This document shows, piece after piece, positions 5,867 through 11,844 of a DNA stretch of 11,844 bases (positions are counted from its first letter, which is position 1; every line of letters starts with the position of its first letter). The stretch spans positions 1-11,844 of the forward strand of contig JAFAUA010000560.1 of the NCBI GenBank assembly GCA_019243595.1. The letters are read 5' to 3'. The notes under the pieces were generated by a model that saw only the letters and a list, made by a program, of their open reading frames with translations, did not search any database and was not told where the DNA came from. Both the position numbers and the translations under genes were made by a program. The DNA comes from Acidimicrobiia bacterium. Its GTDB lineage: Bacteria > Actinomycetota > Acidimicrobiia > Acidimicrobiales > AC-14.

Positions 5867-6491
5867 GGCGAGCCAGCGCCGCTTCGATATCTCGTGCCGC
5901 GCTGACGACCGACTTGGCGTAGCGGCGACCAGGCGCCCGGCTCGTGCGCTCGACCGGACCCGACACTGAGACGGCGGCAACGAGGCCGCCGTCCTCGTAG
6001 ACCGGAGCGCTCACCGACGCCACCCCGCGCTGGCGTTCCTCGACGCTCTCGGCCCAGCCCCGCTTCAGCGCAGCCGCGTCCTGGCTGAGGATCTTGCCGG
6101 CCGAACCAGCATCAAGCGGGAGCAGGGCGCCGACGGGAACAATCGTCCGCAATCCGTGGGGAGACTCGAGGGCTTCGACGCAGAGACGCTGATCGCCGCG
6201 CCGCACGTAGAGCTGCACGCTCTCGCCGGTGGCATCGCGCAGCCTCTCCAGCGCGGGCCTGGCGATCGCAGGCAGACCGGGCTGCGAAAGGCGGGCGCCG
6301 AGCTGGAACCGTCCATCGACGGCTCGGCCGACGAAGCCGTGCACCTCGAGGGCGGCCGCCAGCCGGTGGGCGGTGGCGCGGGGCAGCCCGGTGGCGTCGA
6401 CGAGCTCGGACAGAGAAAGGGCCCCGCCCTCGAGGGCATCGAGCACGGCGACGGCCTTGTCCAGCACCCCGATGCCGCTTACACTGTCCAC
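5856..6491 (-). CDS. IclR-family regulator divergent from leuCD (NdgR/LtbR type)
   Basis: Probable transcriptional regulator of leucine synthesis. 211 residues, shorter than the usual 240-260, so the ligand-binding domain looks trimmed. Seen: an N-terminal winged helix (about 5-68) with [20 protein letters not shown] (26-44 region), then an IclR effector domain with [10 protein letters not shown] (126-135), [10 protein letters not shown] (156-165) and VAAVSVSGP (171-179). Known: NdgR of Streptomyces and LtbR of Corynebacterium are IclR-type proteins encoded divergently from leuCD and controlling it. The same position here is strong contextual support. The GTG start has no Shine-Dalgarno and lies 6 nt after a TAATCT -10 element, so the mRNA is probably leaderless. 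A TCTCA-N5-TGAGA repeat inside that promoter suggests autoregulation. The effector is not visible from sequence. Confidence 0.88.
   Translation of the reverse strand: MDSVSGIGVLDKAVAVLDALEGGALSLSELVDATGLPRATAHRLAAALEVHGFVGRAVDGRFQLGARLSQPGLPAIARPALERLRDATGESVQLYVRRGDQRLCVEALESPHGLRTIVPVGALLPLDAGSAGKILSQDAAALKRGWAESVEERQRGVASVSAPVYEDGGLVAAVSVSGPVERTSRAPGRRYAKSVVSAARDIEAALARPTA
6457..6485 (+). promoter_or_regulatory. Candidate leuCD promoter inside the iclR 5' end
   Basis: TTGTCC (6457-6462), a 17-bp spacer and TACACT (6480-6485) give a good actinobacterial -35/-10 pair. Transcription would start near 6491-6493 and leave a leader of about 40 nt before leuC. It lies wholly within the first codons of iclR, so the two divergent transcripts would overlap. 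The inverted repeat at 6507-6521 lies just downstream, where bound repressor would block clearance. Confidence 0.5.
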
Positions 6492-6497
6492 TACACG

Positions 6498-6527
6498 AGA
6501 TTATCGTCTCAGAATGTGAGATTGCAA
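6498..6527 (-). promoter_or_regulatory. Candidate iclR promoter, leaderless
   Basis: Minus strand: TTGCAA (-35, 6527-6522), an 18-bp spacer and TAATCT (-10, 6503-6498). Six nucleotides later comes the iclR GTG, so the transcript should begin at or next to the start codon. The spacer contains the whole TCTCA/TGAGA inverted repeat. The -10 fits TANNNT. Confidence 0.5.
6507..6521. promoter_or_regulatory. Candidate IclR operator, TCTCA-N5-TGAGA
   Basis: Perfect inverted repeat TCTCAGAATGTGAGA in the 39-bp gap between iclR and leuC. It fills most of the spacer of the iclR promoter and sits 15-20 bp downstream of the predicted leuC start site. From memory, LtbR-type sites in Corynebacterium carry a TGAGA-like core; I cannot check that alignment here. 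Position and symmetry suit a dimeric regulator controlling itself and leuCD. Confidence 0.55.
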
Positions 6528-6530
6528 GAG

Positions 6531-7916
6531 ATGGCATCACCCCAGACACTCAGTCAGAAGGTGTGGGAGAACCACGTCGTCCACCGCGCCGAAGGCGAGC
6601 CCGACGTGCTCTACATCGACCTCCATCTCGTCCACGAGGTGACGTCGCCGCAGGCATTCGACGGCCTACGCATGAACGGGCGCAGCGTGCGGCGGCCCGA
6701 GCTGACCGTCGCCACGATGGACCACAACGTGCCGACGATCGGCCTCGACAAGCCGCTCGAGGATCCGATCTCGGCCAGGCAGATGGAGGTCCTGGCCAAG
6801 AACTGCGAGGAGTTCGGCATCCGCCTGTACCCCATGGGCGATCCGGGTCAGGGCATCGTGCACGTCATCGGCCCCGAGCAGGGACTCACCCAGCCGGGGA
6901 TGACCATCGTGTGCGGCGACAGCCACACGTCGACCCACGGGGCCTTCGGCGCGCTGGCCTTCGGCATCGGCACGAGCGAGGTCGAGCACGTGCTGGCCAC
7001 CCAGACACTGCCCTCGGTGCGCCCCCAGGCCATGGCGGTCACTGTCGATGGCTCGCTGCCCGCGGGCGTGACAGCCAAGGACATCGTGCTGGCGATCATC
7101 GGCCGCATCGGCACCGGCGGCGGCGTCGGTCACGTCGTCGAGTACCGAGGCTCGGCCATCCGCGGCCTGTCGATGGAAGGGCGCATGACGGTCTGCAACA
7201 TGTCGATCGAGGGTGGCGCCCGGGCCGGGATGATCGCCCCCGACGACACGACGTTCTCGTATCTCGAGGGCCGGCCGTTCGCGCCGAAGGGCAAGGATTG
7301 GGACGCGGCCGTCGAGCACTGGCGTTCACTCACGACCGACGAGGGAGCGACCTTCGACAAGCAAGTCGAGATCGACGCCGCCTCCTTGCGACCGCACGTC
7401 TCCTGGGGCACGAACCCGAGCCAGGTGGTGACGATCGACGGCTCGGTCCCCGAACCGACAACCGAAGCCGACGAGCGGGCGCTGGCCTACATGGGCCTCC
7501 AGGCGGGCACCGCGATGCGGGAGATCCCCGTCGACACCGTGTTCATCGGCTCGTGCACGAACTCGCGCATCGAGGACCTGCGGATGGCGGCCTCCGTCGT
7601 CGAGGGCCACACGGTCAAGGCGGGTATGCGGGCGCTGGTCGTTCCCGGGTCGATGAAGGTCAAGGCCCAAGCCGAGGAAGAGGGCCTCGACCGAGTCTTC
7701 ACGGCCGCCGGCTTCGAGTGGCGGGAAGCCGGATGCTCCATGTGCCTCGCCATGAACCCCGACAAGCTCTCCCCCGGGGAGCGGTGCGCGTCGACGTCGA
7801 ACCGAAACTTCGAGGGCCGCCAGGGACGAGGCGGCCGGACCCACCTGGTGTCCCCCGCCGTCGCAGCCGCCACCGCCGTGGCCGGCCACTTCGCCACTCC
7901 CGAGGAGCTCAACTGA
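6531..7916 (+). CDS. leuC: 3-isopropylmalate dehydratase large subunit
   Basis: With LeuD forms the [4Fe-4S] isomerase converting 2-isopropylmalate to 3-isopropylmalate. In this setting it probably also isomerises citramalate to 3-methylmalate. 461 residues, close to the roughly 466 of E. coli. Seen: [16 protein letters not shown] (32-47), [19 protein letters not shown] (127-145), [17 protein letters not shown] (226-242), and the cluster cysteines Cys342 (IGSCTNSR), Cys402 and Cys405 ([11 protein letters not shown]). Near the C-terminus, [12 protein letters not shown] (421-432) is the usual signature. Start: ATG at 6531 matches the family N-terminus. The upstream reading frame is open but runs antisense through iclR. 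The Shine-Dalgarno is weak (AAGAG touching the ATG). Its stop overlaps the leuD start by one base (TGATG). Confidence 0.97.
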   Translation: MASPQTLSQKVWENHVVHRAEGEPDVLYIDLHLVHEVTSPQAFDGLRMNGRSVRRPELTVATMDHNVPTIGLDKPLEDPISARQMEVLAKNCEEFGIRLYPMGDPGQGIVHVIGPEQGLTQPGMTIVCGDSHTSTHGAFGALAFGIGTSEVEHVLATQTLPSVRPQAMAVTVDGSLPAGVTAKDIVLAIIGRIGTGGGVGHVVEYRGSAIRGLSMEGRMTVCNMSIEGGARAGMIAPDDTTFSYLEGRPFAPKGKDWDAAVEHWRSLTTDEGATFDKQVEIDAASLRPHVSWGTNPSQVVTIDGSVPEPTTEADERALAYMGLQAGTAMREIPVDTVFIGSCTNSRIEDLRMAASVVEGHTVKAGMRALVVPGSMKVKAQAEEEGLDRVFTAAGFEWREAGCSMCLAMNPDKLSPGERCASTSNRNFEGRQGRGGRTHLVSPAVAAATAVAGHFATPEELN

Positions 7917-8509
7917 TGGAACCCGTGCGCGCCGTCGAAGGCACCGCAGTGCCCCTCGACCGTTCCGACGTCGACACCGACCAGATCATCCCGAGCGACT
8001 GGCTCAAGCGCGTCGAGCGCACGGGCTTCGGGCGTGGGCTGTTCTCGGAGTGGCGCGACGATCCCGGCTTCGTCCTCAACAAGGCCGAGCACCAGGGCGC
8101 CACGATCCTCGTCGCCGGACCGAACTTCGGCACCGGTTCGTCGCGTGAGCACGCCGTCTGGGCGTTGCAGGACTACGGATTCCAGGCCGTCGTGTCGTCA
8201 CGTTTCGCCGACATCTTCCGCACCAACTGCACAAAGGTGGGCCTGCTCCCTGTGCACGTCGACGCGGAAGCGGCGCGCCAGCTGCTCGACGCGGTGACGG
8301 AGAACCCGTCGCTCCATGTCTCGATCGACGTCGAGGCCCGGCGCGTTCGGGCCCCGGAGATCGACCTCGACGCACCCTTCGAGCTCGACGACTTCACCCA
8401 GTACCGCCTGCTGGAAGGCCTCGACGACATCGGCCTGACCCTGCGCCACGAGGACGAGATCTCCGCGCACGAGGCAGGCCGACAGGGGTGGCTACCGTCT
8501 ACCGCGTGA
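7916..8509 (+). CDS. leuD: 3-isopropylmalate dehydratase small subunit
   Basis: Swivel-domain subunit that completes the LeuCD active site. 197 residues, typical length. Seen: the opening VEGTAVPLDRSDVDTDQIIP (7-25 region), RTGFGRGLFSEWR, then GPNFGTGSSREHAVWAL (67-83), the substrate-loop and serine region of the family, and FRTNCTKVGLLP. The start ATG overlaps the leuC TGA by one base, ensuring coupled synthesis of the two subunits in equal amounts. The open frame upstream of 7916 is a shadow of leuC. The TGA at 8507-8509 lies within the start region of the next gene, which joins the operon by overlap. Confidence 0.97.
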   Translation: MEPVRAVEGTAVPLDRSDVDTDQIIPSDWLKRVERTGFGRGLFSEWRDDPGFVLNKAEHQGATILVAGPNFGTGSSREHAVWALQDYGFQAVVSSRFADIFRTNCTKVGLLPVHVDAEAARQLLDAVTENPSLHVSIDVEARRVRAPEIDLDAPFELDDFTQYRLLEGLDDIGLTLRHEDEISAHEAGRQGWLPSTA

Positions 8510-8940
8510 CGTCCGTTCCGCCCGCTCGTCACCTGCTGCGGGCCAAGGACCTCGCGGACGCGCACTACGCAGAGCCCATCGGTGTCGCCGACATGGCGCG
8601 AGCCGCCCGGCTCTCGCAGGCGCACTTCAGCCGCGAGTTCAAGCGCACCTTCGGCGAGTCGCCGCACCAGTACCTGCTGACGAGACGGCTCGAGCGGGCC
8701 GCCTCCCTGTTGCGCACGACCGATTGGTCGGTGGCCGACGTCTGCGTCGCGGTCGGCCTTTCGAGCATCGGGTCGTTCACGACCAGCTTCGGGCGAATGT
8801 TCGGCAAGTCCCCCACCGCGTACCGCGCCAGCTTCCCCCCGGCAGCCGCATGGGCCATGGTCCCCGCCTGCATCACCCGTGTCTACGGGCGCCCGAAACA
8901 CCGCACGTTTCGAGAAGACAGCAGCGCCGCCAGTCCGTAG
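8488..8940 (+). CDS. AraC-type HTH regulator lacking a sensor domain
   Basis: Small transcriptional regulator, 150 residues from GTG at 8488 or 144 from GTG at 8506. The first overlaps leuD by 22 bp; the second makes a 4-bp GTGA overlap with the leuD stop, a common coupling form. Neither has a well-spaced Shine-Dalgarno, so the start is open. Seen: an AraC DNA-binding domain with both helix-turn-helix units, IGVADMARAARLSQAHFSREF (31-51) and VADVCVAVGLSSIGSFTTSF (82-101), and the closing GKSPTAYRASFP (106-117). There is no N-terminal cupin or other ligand domain. A tail of about 33 residues (118-150) of unknown role follows. The VOC gene 42 bp downstream is its likely target or partner. It could be co-transcribed with leuCD, or have its own promoter within leuD. 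Confidence 0.85.
   Translation: MATVYRVTSVPPARHLLRAKDLADAHYAEPIGVADMARAARLSQAHFSREFKRTFGESPHQYLLTRRLERAASLLRTTDWSVADVCVAVGLSSIGSFTTSFGRMFGKSPTAYRASFPPAAAWAMVPACITRVYGRPKHRTFREDSSAASP
8894..8912. repeat. Inverted repeat CGAAAC-N7-GTTTCG near the 3' end of the AraC gene
   Basis: A perfect 6-bp inverted repeat with a 7-bp spacer, about 70 bp before the VOC start codon. It could be a binding site controlling the VOC gene or a hairpin at the AraC mRNA 3' end. No T tract follows. It lies within coding sequence and could be chance. Confidence 0.25.
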
Positions 8941-8982
8941 GTTCGTCAACGACAACCACCCGCGAATACGGAGGAACGTTCG

Positions 8983-9414
8983 ATGATCAGGATTGCCGTC
9001 GCCCACATCTGGGTGCACGACCAGCAGGAAGCACTGGACTTCTACACCAAGAAGCTCGGTATGGAGGTGCGGGCCGACGTGAGCTTCCCCGAGATGGGTG
9101 AGTTCCGCTGGCTCACAGTCGCCCCTCCGGGGCAGGACGACGTGGAGATCGTGCTGATGCCGATCCCCGGGCCGCCGGTCATGGACGAGGAGACGGCCGA
9201 ACAGGTCCGCACAGTGATGGCCAAGGGCTTCGCCGGCACGGTGTTCCTCGCGACCGACGACTGCCAAAAGTCATATGAGGAGCTGAAGGCGCGCGGCGTC
9301 GAGTTCACCGAAGCGCCCGAGCAGCGGCCCTACGGCATCGACTCCGGATTCCGCGATCCGTCAGGGAACAGCATCCGCCTGACCCAGGTGATGGACGTCC
9401 CCGTCCCGTCGTAG
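8983..9414 (+). CDS. VOC superfamily (glyoxalase/bleomycin-resistance-like) protein
   Basis: 143-residue single-chain member of the vicinal oxygen chelate superfamily; reaction unknown. Seen: two beta-alpha-beta-beta-beta repeats, the first with VAHIWVHDQQEALDFYTKKLGM (residues 6-27, His8) and VEIVLMP (54-60, Glu55), the second with GTVFLATDDCQKSYEELKARG (85-105) and FRDPSGNSIRL (123-133). The usual closing glutamate after the GN.I.L motif is replaced by Thr-Gln (134-135), and the second-half N-terminal strand lacks the common histidine. The metal site is therefore not the standard glyoxalase I set, and glyoxalase I itself is unlikely. GGAGG lies 8 nt before the ATG, a strong ribosome site. 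It follows the AraC-type gene by 42 bp, and the two probably form a module. It is convergent with the acyl-AMP ligase gene, 5 bp away. Confidence 0.88.
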   Translation: MIRIAVAHIWVHDQQEALDFYTKKLGMEVRADVSFPEMGEFRWLTVAPPGQDDVEIVLMPIPGPPVMDEETAEQVRTVMAKGFAGTVFLATDDCQKSYEELKARGVEFTEAPEQRPYGIDSGFRDPSGNSIRLTQVMDVPVPS

Positions 9415-9419
9415 GCCGA

Positions 9420-11066
9420 CTAGGCGGGCTGCAGTTCCTCAGCCAAGTACCTCGTCCGGGCAAGCGACCTTTGCAGCTTGCCGGACGAGGTCTTCGGCAG
9501 TGTGCCCGGGGAGACGAGGACGACGTCGCCGGCAGCGAGGCCAACCGCATCCTTGACCCGCTTGGCCACGGCCACGCGGACCGGGTCGATGTCGTCGGCC
9601 TTCGTCTCGGCGACGACGACCACGGTCTCGAGACCGCGCCGGCCCTCGACGCCGAAGGCGACGACGTTGCCGGCACGAACACCGTCCACGTCGGCAACTG
9701 CGCGCTCGACGTCCTCGGGGAACACGTTGCGGCCGGCGACGATGATCATGTCCTTCATGCGGCCGCACAGCACAAGCTCGCCGTCGACGAGATAGGCGAG
9801 GTCTCCGGTCTTCAGCCAGCCGTCGTGGAAGGTCGCGGCGGTGGCCTCGGGGTGCTTGTAGTAGCCGGGCGTGACCGAGGTGCCTCTGATCTCCAGCTCG
9901 CCGGCCTGGCGGTCGTCGACCACCTTTCCGGACAGCGGATCGCACACCCGGATCTCCAGCCCCGGCACGGCGCGGCCGAGGAAAGGCAGCCGCCGGGCGC
10001 CCGGGCCGTCCTCGACGGGCACGGCCACGCCGGTCATATCAAGCGTGTCGCGATCGACGGAGTCGAGCCGCAGCCCCGCTCCGGGAACCGGGAACGTGCC
10101 GGCGATGGCGACTTCGGCCATACCGAAGCACGGGTACACAGCCGCCGGATCGAAGCGGTGGCGGGCGCCGGCCTCGCAGAAGGCGTGCATGGTGTCAGGG
10201 TCGACCGGCTCGGCTCCGCTGAGCGCCATCCGCCAACGCGAGAGATCGAGTTCGGGCAGGCGGCGAAGCGCGCGGGTCGCGAGGGCGTAGGCGAAATTCG
10301 GGCCGGCGGTCATCGTGGCGCCGTACTCGGACATCCACTCCATCCAGCGCGAGGGGGAGGCGAGGAATTCCTGCGGCGGGGCCAGAATCAGCTCGGTGCC
10401 CGTGATCATCGGGAGACCCAACAGCCCGATGAAACCCATGTCGTGATACAGCGGGAGCCACGACACGAAGACGTCGTCGTCGCGCAGATCACCGGCTTGC
10501 GCAGCACCGTCGAGATTGGCGATGACATGCGAGTGCGGGAGCATCACGCCCTTGGGGTCGGCGGTTGCCCCGCTCGTGAACTGAAGGACCGCCAGTCTCG
10601 ACGGGTCGTCGACGGGCCGTTCATAACGCGCCGGGTCACCGACGAGAGCGTCGAAGCCGACGAGCGGAGGGTCACCGTCCTGCGGCTCGATAAACGACGC
10701 GAACTCGGGATCGATGAGCAGGAGCTTGGAGTCGGCCCTGCGGATCCTCGCCCGGGTCTGGGCGATGAACTCCTCGATCGACGCCATCCGCATGGGGACG
10801 GGCAGGACGACGGTGGCGGCGCCAGCCAGCCAGACCGCCTGGATAGCCGTCACCAGCGCCCGTGTTGTCGGGCCGAGCAAGGCGACGTGGTCGCCGGGGG
10901 CGACGCCTCGGACCTGAAGGGCGGCGGCCACACCGCGCGCCTCTTCGTGCAGCTGGGCCCATTCGACGCGGTCCGGCGCGCCCGAGCCAACGAAGGTGAT
11001 GGCGGTCGAGCCGCTACCGGCAGCCTGCTCGATGCGCGTCAGAAGAGAGGTCTCCGCCTGAGTCAT
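9420..11066 (-). CDS. Fatty acyl-AMP ligase-like adenylate-forming enzyme (FadD/FAAL type)
   Basis: Activates a carboxylic acid, probably a fatty acid, as acyl-AMP. 548 residues. Seen: the P-loop FTSGATADPKG (163-173), LPLYHDMGFIG (204-214), SGAEPVDPDT (283-292), YPCFGMAE (311-318), TGD (420-422), the hinge GRMKDMIIVAGRN (435-447) and the C-terminal catalytic Lys530 in KTSSGKLQR. YHDMG, the SGAEPV region and the extra segment before PGLEIRVCDP (about 330-377) resemble fatty acyl-AMP ligases, which pass acyl groups to carrier proteins, more than acyl-CoA synthetases. No acyl carrier protein, PKS or NRPS gene is in the window, so the acceptor is unknown. The ATG lies 31 bp after the methyltransferase stop with no Shine-Dalgarno, and a 7-bp hairpin fills that gap. 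It is the last visible gene of the leuA-side operon. Confidence 0.85.
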   Translation of the reverse strand: MTQAETSLLTRIEQAAGSGSTAITFVGSGAPDRVEWAQLHEEARGVAAALQVRGVAPGDHVALLGPTTRALVTAIQAVWLAGAATVVLPVPMRMASIEEFIAQTRARIRRADSKLLLIDPEFASFIEPQDGDPPLVGFDALVGDPARYERPVDDPSRLAVLQFTSGATADPKGVMLPHSHVIANLDGAAQAGDLRDDDVFVSWLPLYHDMGFIGLLGLPMITGTELILAPPQEFLASPSRWMEWMSEYGATMTAGPNFAYALATRALRRLPELDLSRWRMALSGAEPVDPDTMHAFCEAGARHRFDPAAVYPCFGMAEVAIAGTFPVPGAGLRLDSVDRDTLDMTGVAVPVEDGPGARRLPFLGRAVPGLEIRVCDPLSGKVVDDRQAGELEIRGTSVTPGYYKHPEATAATFHDGWLKTGDLAYLVDGELVLCGRMKDMIIVAGRNVFPEDVERAVADVDGVRAGNVVAFGVEGRRGLETVVVVAETKADDIDPVRVAVAKRVKDAVGLAAGDVVLVSPGTLPKTSSGKLQRSLARTRYLAEELQPA

Positions 11067-11077
11067 AAGGCGTATGA

Positions 11078-11095
11078 CTCGGCGGGGGCGCCGAG
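11078..11095 (-). repeat. 7-bp perfect hairpin between methyltransferase and ligase genes
   Basis: CTCGGCG and CGCCGAG flank a 4-nt loop in the 31-bp gap. No T tract follows on the minus strand, so it is not a clear terminator. It ends 11 nt before the ligase ATG and could affect ribosome access or mRNA processing between the two genes. Confidence 0.35.
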
Positions 11096-11097
11096 GG

Positions 11098-11727
11098 TTA
11101 CACCCGCTGCCTGTGCCCGGCGAGGAGGGCCAGCTCCCGCCACTTCCAGAAGCAGTCGACGTCCTGGAAGCCGATCTCGCGCAGCCACCCCAGCTGGGTC
11201 TCCACGTCGAGGAGTTTGTTTGACGGGTCCTCTTCGCCCGGACCGGTGCCGATCAGTCGGAGGAACTGCTGGTGGAGGTCGGGCGTCGGCGAGGCCACGT
11301 GCTCGAGGTTGGCGAAGATCCCGCCCGGCTCCAGCCGGTCGAACACCTCGCCGTAGAGCTGGCGCTTGCGTTCGTGTGGGCAGTGGTGAATGGCGAAGGC
11401 CGACACCACGACGTCGAAGGTGCCGAGGTCGGGGAGCGGAGCGTTGAGGTTGTGCTCGACGACCTCAACGTCGTCGGCGTGGAAGCGGGCCCGTGCCTGC
11501 TCGAGCATGAGGGGCGAGAAGTCGACGGCGACGCCCGGACCGCCGATCAGGGCCATCACCTTGCCGTCACCGCAGCCGAGGTCGAGCACGCGCCGCGGGT
11601 TGGCGGGGAGGATCTGAAGCAGCTCGCCGTAGCCCACGTCCATACGAGGGAGCCCCTCGCGTCGGTCGAGAAACGCCTGCGCGTGCTCGGCGTCGGCCCA
11701 CTCGTTGGTTTCGATCTGGCTGCTCAC
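11098..11727 (-). CDS. Class I SAM-dependent methyltransferase
   Basis: Substrate unknown. 209 residues. Seen: the SAM-binding glycine loop VLDLGCGDG (47-55), Asp69 at the end of strand 2 (VAVDFSP), NLNAPLPD (93-100), FDVVVSAFAIHHC (104-116) and the post-motif LEPGGIFANLEH (132-143), an ordinary Rossmann methyltransferase of the UbiE/type-11/25 kind. No membrane segment or signal, so cytoplasmic. The GTG start overlaps the leuA TGA by 4 bp (GTGA), so translation is coupled to leuA; the ligase gene follows 31 bp downstream. Small-molecule methylation, for example of a carboxylate or quinone-like acceptor, would fit the fold. Nothing in leucine synthesis needs a methyltransferase, so the coupling may simply be operon packing. 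Confidence 0.87.
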   Translation of the reverse strand: MSSQIETNEWADAEHAQAFLDRREGLPRMDVGYGELLQILPANPRRVLDLGCGDGKVMALIGGPGVAVDFSPLMLEQARARFHADDVEVVEHNLNAPLPDLGTFDVVVSAFAIHHCPHERKRQLYGEVFDRLEPGGIFANLEHVASPTPDLHQQFLRLIGTGPGEEDPSNKLLDVETQLGWLREIGFQDVDCFWKWRELALLAGHRQRV

Positions 11728-11844
11728 GGCCCGATCTCCGGCTTACGGGCCTCGCCGCGGGCCTGCACGCGCAGGACCTTGTTGACGGCGTTGAGGTAGG
11801 CGCGGGCCGACGCCTCGACCACGTCGGTGGAAACACCGCGGCCG
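11724..11844 (-). CDS. leuA: 2-isopropylmalate synthase, last 39 residues (partial)
   Basis: Only the C-terminal end of the allosteric domain is in the window; the rest lies beyond the right edge. The visible residues include GVSTDVVEASARAYLNAVNK, the family's typical final block in which Ser-Thr-Asp and the EASARAY helix belong to the leucine-binding dimer domain. The chain ends with a short charged tail and TGA. The corresponding region of citramalate synthases reads differently (GVSENIIEASW-like), so LeuA is preferred. LeuA catalyses the committed step of leucine synthesis and is normally feedback-inhibited by leucine through this domain. The gene leads a minus-strand series with the methyltransferase (4-bp overlap) and the ligase. 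Confidence 0.85.
   Translation of the reverse strand, partial: GRGVSTDVVEASARAYLNAVNKVLRVQARGEARKPEIGP

Noticed and set aside
3692..5980. Very long minus-strand ORF (762 codons) opposite the hydrolase and PKD-like genes
   Set aside because: Its product is an Arg/Gly/Ala-rich sequence without motifs. The plus-strand genes beneath it have clear catalytic or cysteine motifs and ordered starts. Long antisense frames are expected in high-GC DNA.
6156..6530. N-terminal extension of leuC
   Set aside because: It runs antisense through iclR and has no LeuC homology. The ATG at 6531 matches the family N-terminus.
6563..7915. Open frame upstream of and continuous with leuD
   Set aside because: It runs in another frame through leuC and is Arg-rich. 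LeuD homology begins at the ATG at 7916.
9415..9419. Bidirectional terminator between the convergent VOC and ligase genes
   Set aside because: The 5-bp gap and flanking bases show no stem with a T tract.
9471..11447. Long plus-strand ORF (658 codons) opposite the ligase and methyltransferase
   Set aside because: Shadow frame: no recognisable motifs and low-complexity Arg/Gly/Ala composition, while the opposite strand encodes full adenylation and SAM motifs.
1..11844. tRNA or rRNA genes, CRISPR arrays, insertion sequences, attachment sites
   Set aside because: No cloverleaf, repeat-spacer pattern, transposase motif or flanking direct repeats were seen on reading both strands. The only long-range similarity noticed is between the two PKD-like genes.

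Overview
This window is high-GC, densely packed DNA with short gaps, GTG and TTG starts and apparently leaderless promoters. That suggests an actinobacterium. The gene set (GreA, an NdgR/LtbR-type IclR regulator facing leuCD, a TIGR00977-type citramalate synthase, a FAAL-like ligase) fits that phylum. Acidimicrobiia is only a guess. I see no tRNA, rRNA, CRISPR array, insertion sequence or phage gene.

The core of the window is a branched-chain amino acid biosynthesis locus. On the left, minus strand, lies a tight operon leuB-ilvE-cimA (2692 down to 1; cimA runs off the edge). In the middle, plus strand, is leuCD (6531-8509) with a divergent IclR regulator (5856-6491). At the right edge, minus strand, is the C-terminus of leuA (11724-11844). 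LeuA makes 2-isopropylmalate and CimA makes citramalate. The same LeuCD isomerase and LeuB dehydrogenase can process both, towards the leucine and isoleucine keto acids, and IlvE transaminates the products. The window therefore holds most of leucine synthesis plus the threonine-independent entry to isoleucine.

Two control regions stand out. Upstream of leuB (2693-2866) are a short leader ORF with Ile/Val codons and a good Shine-Dalgarno, a perfect 9-bp hairpin starting at its stop codon, and a terminator-like hairpin with a T tract. This is the layout of a transcription attenuator. Between iclR and leuC is a perfect inverted repeat TCTCA-N5-TGAGA. It lies between the -35 and -10 of an apparent iclR promoter and just downstream of an apparent leuC promoter, so it is a candidate operator for both.

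Between the leu genes lie greA and an alpha/beta hydrolase (overlapping), then a tandem pair of paralogous single-pass membrane proteins. Each has a Thr/Pro/Ala-rich stalk and an extracellular PKD-like domain with six aligned cysteines; this pair is the least explained part of the window. Downstream of leuD are an AraC-type regulator and a VOC (glyoxalase-like) protein. On the minus strand downstream of leuA, a SAM methyltransferase overlaps leuA by 4 bp and is followed by a fatty acyl-AMP ligase-like enzyme.
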